From: Halobacteriales archaeon QS_4_69_225
GTDB lineage: Archaea > Halobacteriota > Halobacteria > Halobacteriales > Haloarculaceae
DNA: 64,000 bases
Reading direction: 5' to 3'
NCBI GenBank assembly: GCA_003020965.1
Contig: PXRL01000012.1
Location: forward strand, 62,001-126,000
Shown here: positions 27,380 to 35,168 of the stretch, one piece after another
Numbering within the stretch: position 1 is the first letter of the stretch
How the letters are laid out: every line of letters starts with the position of its first letter
Translations under genes and position numbers: made by a program
The notes under the pieces: generated by a model
Told to the model about the DNA's origin: nothing
The model's database searches: none
What the model saw: only the letters and a program-made list of their open reading frames with translations

Positions 27380-28231
27380 TCACCGGTTGCGGCCGTCGGT
27401 TCTCGTCGACCGCTCCTCGCCGACCCGCCCGGTGACGCCGTCGCCGTCGAGCCGGTCGACGAGGTCGCCCGCGTAGCCGAAGACGTTCTCGTAGCCGTAC
27501 GCCGACAGCAGCACCGGGTAGAACGGCCGTTCGGCCCGCAGTAGCTCGCCGTCGGCGGCGGCGAACGCCTCTCCCTCCGCGATCCGCTCGAAGTTCTCGA
27601 CGAACACCTCGTAGCCGTCGGCGGTCTCCTTCGGGATCCGCTGGTCGAGCCGGAACACCGACAGCGGGTGGTGCCGCGGCCGCTCGCCGTCGCCCGCGAG
27701 CACGCCCGTCGCCACCAGGAACTCCCGGACGAGTGACTTGGCGTTTTCCGCGGCGACGGCCGACCGCTGGAGGCCGCACTCCAGCTCGATCACGTCCGGG
27801 TAGGCGATGAGCCGGCCCTCGCTGTACTGGGCGGTCTCGACGACCGCCTCCACGGAGAGGTACGGACACACCGACCGGGCGTGGCCGTCCATCTCGTCGA
27901 CGAGCGCGAACGGCGCCGCGTACGACCGCGTCGAGTGTAGCGACAGGATCTCGCAGCCGCGCAGCTCGGCGAGCAGTTCGTGGGCGAGCCGCCCCTCGTG
28001 GGTGTCGGCGTCGGGACTGCCCGGGAACGCGCGGTTGAGATCCTCGTCGACGTACCGGTCGCCCGCATCGATGGCCCGCTCGTTGGCGACGATGAGCTTC
28101 ACCGGCCGCTCGACGGCCAAGTTGGCGTCGACGAGCGACTCCACGGCGACCGACCCGCACGGCTCGTCGCCGTGTATCGCCCCCACGACCGCCACCTCCG
28201 GCTCTCCCTCGCCCAGCGTCTCGACGCGCAT
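27380..28231 (-). CDS. Succinylglutamate desuccinylase/aspartoacylase-family protein
   Basis: 283 residues. The zinc carboxypeptidase-like core shows VVGAIHGDEPCG (metal His and Glu), DEDLNRAFPGSPDAD (substrate-binding Asn-Arg) and LSLHSTRSY (third zinc ligand His). These enzymes cleave N-acyl groups from amino acids or related amides; haloarchaeal members are uncharacterised, so the substrate is not known. It converges on the UPF0179 gene, one base apart. Confidence 0.82.
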   Translation of the reverse strand: MRVETLGEGEPEVAVVGAIHGDEPCGSVAVESLVDANLAVERPVKLIVANERAIDAGDRYVDEDLNRAFPGSPDADTHEGRLAHELLAELRGCEILSLHSTRSYAAPFALVDEMDGHARSVCPYLSVEAVVETAQYSEGRLIAYPDVIELECGLQRSAVAAENAKSLVREFLVATGVLAGDGERPRHHPLSVFRLDQRIPKETADGYEVFVENFERIAEGEAFAAADGELLRAERPFYPVLLSAYGYENVFGYAGDLVDRLDGDGVTGRVGEERSTRTDGRNR

Positions 28232-28316
28232 CTATCTTCACTAATGTCTCCGGGGGTATGAAAGACGCGCTTCGGCCCCGGAGGGGTGCGCGCCCGCCGC
28301 CGCACGGCCGGCGGTG

Positions 28317-28889
28317 TCAGTCGTCGCGGCCCATCGCGTAGAACTCCTCGTTCGGCCGCATGTCGGCGACAATCGCCATCCGGTTGGAGAGGTTGAACAG
28401 CGAGACGACGCTCGCGATGTCCCAGATCTCCTCGTCGCCGAAGCCGGCCGCCCGCAGCGCATCGAGATCGTCGCCGTCGACCCGGCCGGGCGTCTCGGTC
28501 AGCGTCACCGCGAAGTCCAGCATCTCGCGGTGGGGGTCCGAGAGGTCGGCCGTCCGGTGGTTGGTCGCCAGCTGGTCGGCGAGCGTCGGCGCCTCCGCGA
28601 AGATCCGCAGCAGCGCCCCGTGGGCGACGACGCAGTACAGACAGTCGTTGACCCCGGAGACGGTGACGACGAGCATCTCGACCTCCTCGCGGGCCAGCGG
28701 TGTCTCCTCGGTGAGCGCGTCGTGGTAGGCGAAAAAGGCCCTGAAGTGACTCGGCTTGTAGGCGAAGGCTTCGAAAACGTTCGGGGTGAAGCCGGCGCGG
28801 TCGGTCTCCTCGTCGATGCGCTCGCGGACGTCCTCGGGCAGGTCGTCGCCGTCGGGGACGGGGAACCGCCCCATCGCCTCGTCGCTCAT
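28317..28889 (-). CDS. Carboxymuconolactone decarboxylase/AhpD-like peroxidase-related protein
   Basis: 190 residues. The all-helical AhpD-like core has the active-site pattern DCLYCVVAHG, with Cys83, Cys86 and His90, preceded by an acidic residue of the relay (EEVEMLVV). The C-terminal part (PNEEFYAMGR) is typical of the peroxidase-related subgroup. It may detoxify peroxides using an unknown thiol donor. It is alone on its strand, with 85 bases to the next gene. Confidence 0.83.
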   Translation of the reverse strand: MSDEAMGRFPVPDGDDLPEDVRERIDEETDRAGFTPNVFEAFAYKPSHFRAFFAYHDALTEETPLAREEVEMLVVTVSGVNDCLYCVVAHGALLRIFAEAPTLADQLATNHRTADLSDPHREMLDFAVTLTETPGRVDGDDLDALRAAGFGDEEIWDIASVVSLFNLSNRMAIVADMRPNEEFYAMGRDD

Positions 28890-28932
28890 ACCCGTCGGTC
28901 GGACGGCGGCCCCAAAACTCGTTCCCTGTTCT

Positions 28933-29058
28933 CTACTCTGCGCGGTAATCCTCGCCGTTCCAGAACCGGTTCAACAGCACTACCACCATGTAACCGACCA
29001 GCCCGAGGATGAAGAGCACGCCGGGGATGAGGAACGGCCCGAAGAGGTCCACGACCAT
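28933..29058 (-). CDS. Small single-helix membrane protein
   Basis: 41 residues, MVVDLFGPFLIPGVLFILGL then a charged tail RFWNGEDYRAE. One hydrophobic helix covers residues 5-29. ATG 29058 is supported by a TATA-like box (agatatac, 29077-29084) about 24 bases upstream. The function is unknown; similar short proteins are common in haloarchaea. It is divergent from the next gene. Confidence 0.55.
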   Translation of the reverse strand: MVVDLFGPFLIPGVLFILGLVGYMVVVLLNRFWNGEDYRAE

Positions 29059-29076
29059 ATCGGCCGTTGCGGGGCC

Positions 29077-29084
29077 AGATATAC
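29077..29084. promoter_or_regulatory. TATA-like box between divergent genes
   Basis: The near-palindrome agatatac lies 24 bases from ATG 29058 (minus) and 36 bases from GTG 29117 (plus), so it may serve either or both genes. Confidence 0.45.
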
Positions 29085-29116
29085 AGCTTCTTCCCTTCCG
29101 CCGTCGACCGGCGGGT

Positions 29117-29596
29117 GTGTACAAGACGGGCCACTACGGCGCGGCGCTGCTGGTGTACGCGCCGGTCGGCTACCTGCTGTTGGCGGTCGACCCGGCGCTG
29201 GCCGTCGTCGGCGCCGCCAGAGCGGTCGCTCTCTCGCGGCTCCCGGACTGCGACCTGCGGGTCCCGTTTCTCGACCACCGCGGCGTCACCCACACGCTGG
29301 CGTTTCTCGCGGTCGTCGTCGCGGCGCTCGGCGGCGCGGGCTACGCCGTCGCCGGTGCGGTCGAGACGTCGCCGCTCCGGGGGGCCGGACTCGCGGCCGT
29401 CGCCGCCGCCGTCGGCGTCGGCTCGCACCTGCTCGCGGACGCGCTCACGCCGGCCGGCGTCCCGCTGCTGTGGCCGCTGTCGGGCCGTCGGATCTCGCTG
29501 GACGTCGCGACGGCGTCGAACCCGCTCGCCAACTACGGCCTGCTGGCGCTGGGGACGGCCGCCTGCCTGGCGGTCGGCTCGCTGGCGGCGCCGTAA
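29117..29596 (+). CDS. DUF457/YdjM-like membrane-bound metal-dependent hydrolase
   Basis: 159 residues from GTG 29117 (VYKTGHYGAALLVYAPVGYL). Four hydrophobic helices carry the family's His/Asp motifs: TGHY near the start, PDCDLRVPFLDHRGVTHT in the first loop and VGSHLLADALTPAGVPLLWP later. The family includes E. coli YdjM (LexA-regulated) and many archaeal relatives annotated as metal-dependent hydrolases; no substrate is established. Confidence 0.8.
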   Translation: MYKTGHYGAALLVYAPVGYLLLAVDPALAVVGAARAVALSRLPDCDLRVPFLDHRGVTHTLAFLAVVVAALGGAGYAVAGAVETSPLRGAGLAAVAAAVGVGSHLLADALTPAGVPLLWPLSGRRISLDVATASNPLANYGLLALGTAACLAVGSLAAP

Positions 29597-29996
29597 GCGG
29601 TCACTCCGGCCGCTCGACGACCGCGATGTCGCCGGGCTCGACGACCGCCCGTTCGGACTCGTTTTTCCACCCACCGGTCCGTCCGTAGACCCTCGAGACG
29701 CCCCCGGTACCCCGCGAGCGCGCCAGCGGCCGCCGCCACTGCGGACGCGAACGGGCGCTGCCGACGGTCCACGCGGGCGGCTGTCGTCGACGCATACGGC
29801 TCGTGAGGTCGACCCGAGCGGTGAGACGGCCGTCTCGTCGTTTTCGTGGCACTGCCTTGTTCAGTTGAGCGAGAGCCGACCGGTCAGTCGGCGCCGGGCG
29901 GGACCTCGAGCGGTCGGGGGCGTTCGAAAACGCCACCGTTACCGCCGAAAGACGCTATTTCCTCATAATAGACGCTACCAGCGGTACCGGGCGAAT
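29597..29996. other. 400-base region without a supported gene
   Basis: A minus-strand frame ends at 29601 with a protein-like tail (YGRTGGWKNESERAVVEPGD), and an overlapping frame (29533-29772) starts with a helix-like segment (ASAVAAAAGALAGYRGRLEG). Together they may be a small gene broken by a frameshift near 29700, but I cannot name a family. The rest is GC-rich sequence without hairpins of note. Confidence 0.3.
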
Positions 29997-30009
29997 GTTT
30001 AATAATTTT
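29997..30009 (+). promoter_or_regulatory. TATA box of the acyl-CoA ligase gene
   Basis: The AT-only run tttaataatttt is centred 25 bases before ATG 30028. It selects ATG 30028 over an upstream in-frame ATG at 29995 that would include the promoter itself in the coding sequence. Confidence 0.65.
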
Positions 30010-30027
30010 CCACGGTACGTCCGGCGC

Positions 30028-31701
30028 ATGGAGTATCACAATGGCGAGCCGCTGCAGCACATGGGCGTCCTGCCGTCGATGGCCGCCCACCGGTACGGCG
30101 ACAAGACCGCTCTCACGTTCATGGGCCAGGAGACGTCGTTCGCGGAGCTGGAAGCCCAGGCCAACGCCGTTGCGAACGTCCTCGTCGACAACGGCGTCGA
30201 GGCCGGCGACCGCGTCGGGCTGTACATCCCCAACACCGACCAGTTCCCGGAGGCGTACTTCGGCGCGCACAAGGCCGGCGCCATCCCGGTGCCGCTGAAC
30301 CTCCGGATGGACCCCAACACGCTGGAGTTCGTTCTGGAGGACGGCGACGTCGACCACGTGGTCGGCTCGCCGCTGCTCGCGGGCGGGATGGACACCGAGG
30401 AGGGCCGCATCGTCGGCCCGACCGACCTCGCCGAGCGGGCCGGCGTCGCGAACGTCTACGTCTCCGGCGTGAGCGACGACGGCGTCGTCAACTACTCCCA
30501 GGCGGTCGCGGCGGCCGACGACGAGTTCGACGTCGTCGACCGCGCCCCCGACGACGTCGCCTGCCAGCCGTACACCTCCGGGACGACCGGCAAGCCGAAG
30601 GGCGTCCTACTGACCCACGAGAACCTGCTGTCGACCATCGAATCCTACGACAAGGGCGGGCTGCCGGTCGACCCCGACGACAGCATCGTCCTCGTGCTCC
30701 CGATGTTCCACATCTACGCGCTGAACGCCATCCAGGGGACGTACCTCCACGGCGGCGCGACGATGCATCTCATCCCGCGGCCCGACCCCGAGATGATACT
30801 ACAGACCATCTCCCGACGCGACGTGACGAACTTCGCTGGGGTGCCTGCGCTTTACAACATGATGTGGCAGACCTACCGCCAGGAGCCCGACGCCTACGAC
30901 ATGGAGTCGCTGACGGACGTCATCTGTGCGGCGGCGCCGCTGGCCGATGACACCCGCCGGACCATCGAGGAGGCGTGGGGCGTCCCGATGACCGAAGGGT
31001 GGGGGATGACCGAAACCGGCCCCGCCGGCTGCGTCGAGCCGGCCCGCGGCGTGCGCAAGTCCGCCGGCTGTATCGGGCCGGCGCTGCGGGGCGTCGAGCT
31101 GAAGCTCGTCGACCCCGAGAGCCGCGAGACCCGTGTCGGACCCGACGACCTCGAGCCGCACCCGACCGACGACATCGACTTCGACGACGAGGAGCAGGTG
31201 ACCGGCGAGATCGCCGTCCGCGGGCCGAACGTCTTCGAGGGGTACTACCGGCGGCCGGAGAAGACCGACGCTGTCTTCGACGACGACGGCTGGTTTTACA
31301 CAGAGGACATCGCCCGCGTCGACGAGGACGGCTACTTCTGGATGGTCGACCGCGCCGACGACATGATCATCGCCGGCGGCGAGAACATCTACCCCGCCGA
31401 GGTCGAGGACGCCCTCTACGAACATCCGGCCGTCGCCGAGGCCGCCGTCGTCGGCGCCGCCCACGAGATCAAGGGCGAGGCGCCGGTCGCCTACGTCGTC
31501 CTCGAGGCCGGCGCCGACGCGTCCGAGGCGGACCTCCGGGAGTTCTCGCTGGACCACGTCGCCACCTACGCCCACCCGCGGCGGATCTTCTTCCTCGACG
31601 AGTTGCCGCGCAGCGCGACCCAGAAGGTCCAGCGGTTCAAGCTCGAGGAGGACGTCGAGACACGCCTCGACGGCTCGCTGGGCTCCAGCGAGGATCTGTA
31701 G
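30028..31701 (+). CDS. AMP-forming acyl-CoA ligase (fatty-acid CoA ligase type)
   Basis: 557 residues. The adenylate-forming signature YTSGTTGKPKGVLLTHEN (A3) lies at about residues 186-203, followed by EGWGMTETGP (A5), DGWFYTEDIARVDEDGYFWM (A7) and the hinge region VDRADDMIIAGGENIYPAEV (A8). The catalytic Lys is in RSATQKVQRFKL (A10). It activates a carboxylic acid to an acyl-adenylate and then the CoA thioester; the length and motifs fit medium- or long-chain fatty-acid ligases. Start set by the TATA box 25 bases upstream. A TnpB element begins 30-40 bases after the stop. Confidence 0.92.
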   Translation: MEYHNGEPLQHMGVLPSMAAHRYGDKTALTFMGQETSFAELEAQANAVANVLVDNGVEAGDRVGLYIPNTDQFPEAYFGAHKAGAIPVPLNLRMDPNTLEFVLEDGDVDHVVGSPLLAGGMDTEEGRIVGPTDLAERAGVANVYVSGVSDDGVVNYSQAVAAADDEFDVVDRAPDDVACQPYTSGTTGKPKGVLLTHENLLSTIESYDKGGLPVDPDDSIVLVLPMFHIYALNAIQGTYLHGGATMHLIPRPDPEMILQTISRRDVTNFAGVPALYNMMWQTYRQEPDAYDMESLTDVICAAAPLADDTRRTIEEAWGVPMTEGWGMTETGPAGCVEPARGVRKSAGCIGPALRGVELKLVDPESRETRVGPDDLEPHPTDDIDFDDEEQVTGEIAVRGPNVFEGYYRRPEKTDAVFDDDGWFYTEDIARVDEDGYFWMVDRADDMIIAGGENIYPAEVEDALYEHPAVAEAAVVGAAHEIKGEAPVAYVVLEAGADASEADLREFSLDHVATYAHPRRIFFLDELPRSATQKVQRFKLEEDVETRLDGSLGSSEDL

Positions 31702-31852
31702 CGGTCGGAGTTCGCTCTACCTTTTGCAGTAAGAGAGTCCCGCCCTTTAGGGCGGGCGTGAATCGCGTTGACTTAGGAGAACAACCAATGATGGCCCTCC
31801 GACTGGACATTCCACCAGAAGTTACTTGTCTGCTGAGCTATACAGTCTACGT

Positions 31853-32971
31853 ATGGCGAATCGAACGGTCACGCGCACCCACGTCGCCTCTATCCGCAAT
31901 CAGCGACAGGTGCGTGACGGCCTCGATTCGCTCGGGTTCGCCGTCCTCAGGAAATCTTCGATTTCTGATGGGCTGCACGAGAGCTTCGCTCTCGTGAACG
32001 CCTCGAAACTCTGGAACATCGCTCGGTGGACTGCCGAGCGTATCTGGAGTGAAACAGGCCACATTCCCGGCCACGCCGAGCTTTCCTCGTACCTCAAATC
32101 CAACAAACGCTACGCGGACCTCAACGCACAGTCCAGTTCGTTCGAAACGGCGGAGCCGTTTCGTGATGCCAAAAATCTTCGATTTTTGAGCACAGCGAGT
32201 CATCGCCAACATACCGCAAACGCGGCGACCAGCACCCACGCTCGACGGTCACGTTCAAAGAGGACGGGTTTAAGCACGACACCGAGAACGGGCGCGTCCG
32301 CCTCTCGAAAGGCCGCAACCTCAAAGACGGGTGGAGCGACTTCATTCTCTGCGAGTACGCTGCTGACCCCGACGTAAGCATTGAGAACGTCCAGCAGGTC
32401 CGGGCGGTGTATGACCGCGGCGAGTGGCGGTTGCACTTCGTCTGCCGCCACGAAATCGACCCGGAGCCACCGGGCGACGAGGTGGCAGGTGTTGACCTCG
32501 GCATCTCGAACTTCGCCGCCATGTCGTTCGGTGACGAGGGTATCCTGTACCCCGGTGGTGCACTCAAAGAGGACGAATACTGGTTCCAGAAAGAGCGCGC
32601 CAAGTGCGACGACTCGGCGTCCGCCGAGGCCGTCCGTCTCGACCGAAAGCGCACCGAGCGGGTCCGAGGAACACCGCATCAACGTGGAGCAGGTTGACGA
32701 GCGGGGTACGTCCAAGTCCTGCTCGGTCTGTAGTACCAAGGACGGAAGCCAGCGCGTCGAGCGCGGGTTGTACGTCTGCGAGTCGTGTGGAACGGTTGCT
32801 AACGCGGACATCAACGGCGCGGAGAACATCCGCGAGAAGGTACTCCCGAGTCTCGCCTGCGACGGAGGAGATAGGGATAACGGCTGGATGGCACAGCCAG
32901 CGGTCCGCCTGTTCGACAAATCGACGGGCCAAGTACGCCCACAAGAACAGGTCGTGGGCCGCAAACCATAA
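31853..32971 (+). pseudogene. tnpB: TnpB RNA-guided nuclease, degraded and invaded by hairpins
   Basis: It starts MANRTVTRTHVASIRNQRQV like intact haloarchaeal TnpB. A 60-base insertion (31940-31999, 20 residues, in frame) splits LDSLGF from ASKLWN and contains two palindromes. A second palindrome pair (32143-32163 and 32170-32188) replaces about 30 residues and shifts the frame. The middle then reads VDLGISNFAAMSF (RuvC-I Asp). A further deletion near 32670 removes the RuvC-II Glu region and shifts frame again to the zinc finger (CSVCSTKDGS...CESCG) and NADINGAENIRE (RuvC-III Asp). It cannot make an active nuclease. Confidence 0.88.
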
Positions 32972-32993
32972 TATCCCAACTGCGGTCGGGAAA

Positions 32994-33013
32994 CCGCGCC
33001 GCGAACGGCGCGG
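32994..33013 (+). ncRNA. Terminal hairpin of a TnpB guide (omega) RNA
   Basis: An 8-bp perfect stem (ccgcgccg / cggcgcgg) with loop cgaa, preceded by gggaaa and followed by aggatgtca. This matches the conserved 3' end of IS1341-type omegaRNAs, whose guide begins just after the element. The RNA body would overlap the 3' end of tnpB (about 32800-32990). With tnpB broken it could only act with a TnpB supplied elsewhere. Confidence 0.55.
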
Positions 33014-33022
33014 AGGATGTCA

Positions 33023-33871
33023 TCACTCGACGTAGGTGACGTACTCCTCGTTCTCGTAGCTGAGCAGCCACGTCCCGTAAAAGTCGTCGACGTCCAGCCC
33101 CTCGTGGTCCCGGACCCGGTCGACCACCGACCGAAAGGCGTCGTCGTCCTCGTAGTAGGCGCCGTCGATGGCCTCCTCGACCACCTCGCGTTCGGCCGCC
33201 GAGAGGCCGGTCAGCGCGAACAGGTACTCCTCGCGGACCTGGTCGGCGAAGGCTCCGACGTCGGGGGCGACCTCCGTCACCTCGTAGCGGTACTCGTTCT
33301 CCGGGACCGTCTGCGACTCGACCTCGACCCGGTAGCGGTCCCCTCCGTGGGTGACGATGTCGTACTCCTGTTCGGGGACGAGCGCCGACCGGTCGCCGAC
33401 CGCCCCGGCGGTGCCGTAGTCGACGTTGTACCCTTCCTCGTCCGCCGGTTCCCGGCCGTCGGCGACGAACGACAGTCGCTCCCGGTCGTACTCCGGGAGG
33501 TCGTCGTAGGCGACCTCGCCGACCGCCGCCTTCGTGTCGTCCGGGTTGAACGCGACGTCGACATCGTACACCGTCGCCTCGCCGCTCTCGACTCGGGTCT
33601 CCGAGACCTCGTAGAACGCCCCGTCGACACGGACGGTGTCGGTCCGGTCGAACAGTTCCTCCCGGCCGCGTCGCGTGGCCGACCCGTCGTCGCGGGCCGA
33701 CGCGAGGACCCGGCGCTCCTCGGAGCCGGGGTCGGCGGTCGTCGACGCTTTGTCGGCGATGTTCTCGTCGGACGCCGCTTCCAGGTCGAGCTCGACGTCC
33801 GGGTGACCGCATCCGGCGACAGCGACCGAGAGGAGGGCGGTTCCGCCCGCGAGGAACTGGCGGCGCTCCAT
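33023..33871 (-). CDS. Haloarchaeal lipoprotein, function unknown
   Basis: 282 residues from ATG 33871. The N-terminus MERRQFLAGGTALLSVAVAGC has a twin-arginine-like ERRQF start, a hydrophobic core and a lipobox (AVAGC), so it is probably exported and lipid-anchored at Cys21. The mature part is acidic and has no repeats I recognise; it may include an alpha/beta domain around VAFNPDDTKAAVGEVAYDDL. A TATA-like sequence (cacttaccc) lies about 25 bases upstream. Its stop codon abuts the right end of the TnpB element, so the insertion barely missed it. Confidence 0.7.
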   Translation of the reverse strand: MERRQFLAGGTALLSVAVAGCGHPDVELDLEAASDENIADKASTTADPGSEERRVLASARDDGSATRRGREELFDRTDTVRVDGAFYEVSETRVESGEATVYDVDVAFNPDDTKAAVGEVAYDDLPEYDRERLSFVADGREPADEEGYNVDYGTAGAVGDRSALVPEQEYDIVTHGGDRYRVEVESQTVPENEYRYEVTEVAPDVGAFADQVREEYLFALTGLSAAEREVVEEAIDGAYYEDDDAFRSVVDRVRDHEGLDVDDFYGTWLLSYENEEYVTYVE

Positions 33872-33924
33872 ACCGACCGGGAGGCGGAATCCGGGTAAGT
33901 GTTTTCCGGTGGTCGGTCGTCCGG

Positions 33925-34749
33925 TCACTCCGGGAGCGACATGTCGGCGGTCCAGCGGTCGACGTCGGCCTCCGCCTTCCGCCGGTCCATCTGCGCGAGG
34001 ATGGCGGCGGCAAGCGAGGCCGTCTCGGCGGCCTTCGCCTCGCCCTCCGTGCGGAACTCGCCGGTGACGCGGTTGGCGTACACCGTACAGACGGCGCCCG
34101 CACGCAGGCCGTACAGCCCCGCCAGCGTCAGGATGGCGCTGGCCTCCATCTCGAAGTTGACGACGCCGGCCTCCTGCAGTTCCTCGATGCGCGCTTCGGC
34201 GCCGGCCGCCCGGAACCCCTCGAATCCAGGCCGGGACTGGCCGGCGTAGAACGAATCGGTCGAGCAGGTGACCCCGAGGTGGTAGTCGTATCCCAGTCGC
34301 TCGGCGGCCGTGACCAGTGCCGTCACCACCTCGTCGTCGGCGGCGGCGGGGTACTCCGGGCGGACGTACTCGTCGCTGGTGCCCTCCTGGCGGACCGCGG
34401 CGGTCGTGATGACGAGGTCGCCGACGGACGCCTCCTCGCGGATGGCGCCGCAGGAGCCGACCCGGATGAACGTCTCGGCGCCGACCCTGGCCAGCTCCTC
34501 GACGGCGATGGCCGCCGACGGCGAGCCGATACCCGTCGACGTGACCGTCACCGGCTCGCCGTCGTAGCTGCCGACCAGCGTCCGGTACTCGCGGTGGCTG
34601 GCCCGCTCGGTGTGGTCGTCCCAGCGGTCGGCGACGACGTCGACGCGGTCGGGGTCGCCGGGCAACAGCACCGGCCCCTCGACGTCGCCGTTGCCCAGCT
34701 CGACGTGGTACTGGACTTCGTCGCTCGGGTTCTCGCTGTCGTCCGTCAC
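33925..34749 (-). CDS. udp: Uridine/nucleoside phosphorylase
   Basis: 274 residues from GTG 34749. The family 1 nucleoside phosphorylase motifs are VLLPGDPDRVDVVADRWDDH (phosphate-binding Gly-Asp), STGIGSPSAAIAVEELARVG and FIRVGSCGAIREEASVGDLV, and the substrate site VVNFEMEASAILTLAGLYGL with the Glu-Met-Glu triad. It cleaves uridine or related nucleosides with phosphate for pyrimidine salvage. It overlaps the cytidine deaminase gene by 4 bases (GTGA), so the pair forms a salvage operon: deamination of cytidine, then phosphorolysis of uridine. Confidence 0.9.
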   Translation of the reverse strand: MTDDSENPSDEVQYHVELGNGDVEGPVLLPGDPDRVDVVADRWDDHTERASHREYRTLVGSYDGEPVTVTSTGIGSPSAAIAVEELARVGAETFIRVGSCGAIREEASVGDLVITTAAVRQEGTSDEYVRPEYPAAADDEVVTALVTAAERLGYDYHLGVTCSTDSFYAGQSRPGFEGFRAAGAEARIEELQEAGVVNFEMEASAILTLAGLYGLRAGAVCTVYANRVTGEFRTEGEAKAAETASLAAAILAQMDRRKAEADVDRWTADMSLPE

Positions 34750-35138
34750 GTCAGGTCCTCCCGTCCGATGGCCCGCGGCAGCAGCTCGCCGAGCGTGTAG
34801 GTCGTCGGGCCGTCGGCGCCCTCGCAGATCACCCGCAGGTCGGCCTCGCAGAACTCCGACAGCGACTGCCGGCACATCCCGCAGGGGGTGACGCCGTCCC
34901 GGTCGGCGGAGCTGACGGCGACCCGGCGGAACGAGCGGTGACCGTCGGCGACGGCCGTCGACAGCGCCAGCTCCTCGGCGTGGACGCTGTTGGAGTAGTT
35001 GGCGTTCTCGACATTGCAGCCGGTGTAGACGGTCCCGTCGGCCGTCTCGAGGGCCGCCCCGACTCTGTACTCCGAGTAGGGGGCGTACGAGCGGTCGACG
35101 GCCGCCCGCGCCCGCTCGAGCAGGTCCGTGTCCTCCAT
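34746..35138 (-). CDS. cdd: Cytidine deaminase
   Basis: 130 residues, the normal size for the tetrameric enzyme. The zinc ligands are Cys86 and Cys89 in TPCGMCRQSL plus Cys or His at the HAEE site (SVHAEELALS, His53, catalytic Glu55); FG-type substrate residues CNVENANYSN come before. It converts cytidine or deoxycytidine to uridine. It is translationally coupled to the phosphorylase gene downstream. The phosphohexomutase gene starts the same strand series, 30 bases upstream. Confidence 0.93.
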   Translation of the reverse strand: MEDTDLLERARAAVDRSYAPYSEYRVGAALETADGTVYTGCNVENANYSNSVHAEELALSTAVADGHRSFRRVAVSSADRDGVTPCGMCRQSLSEFCEADLRVICEGADGPTTYTLGELLPRAIGREDLT

Positions 35139-35168
35139 GCCGACGCCTCGGCCGGCGCGTGCAAATAG

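Larger units (their letters stand above)
31731..33020 (+). mobile_element. Decayed TnpB (IS1341-type, IS200/IS605 family) element
   Basis: It extends from about the hairpin at 31739-31756 (cccgccc-ttta-gggcggg) to the hairpin at 32994-33013 with its flank aggatgtca, which ends at the stop codon of the next gene. It holds one tnpB gene and no tnpA. The right-end hairpin and flank are of the type that forms the 3' end of the TnpB guide RNA in haloarchaea. The exact left end and any TAM cannot be set without an empty-site comparison. Confidence 0.7.
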
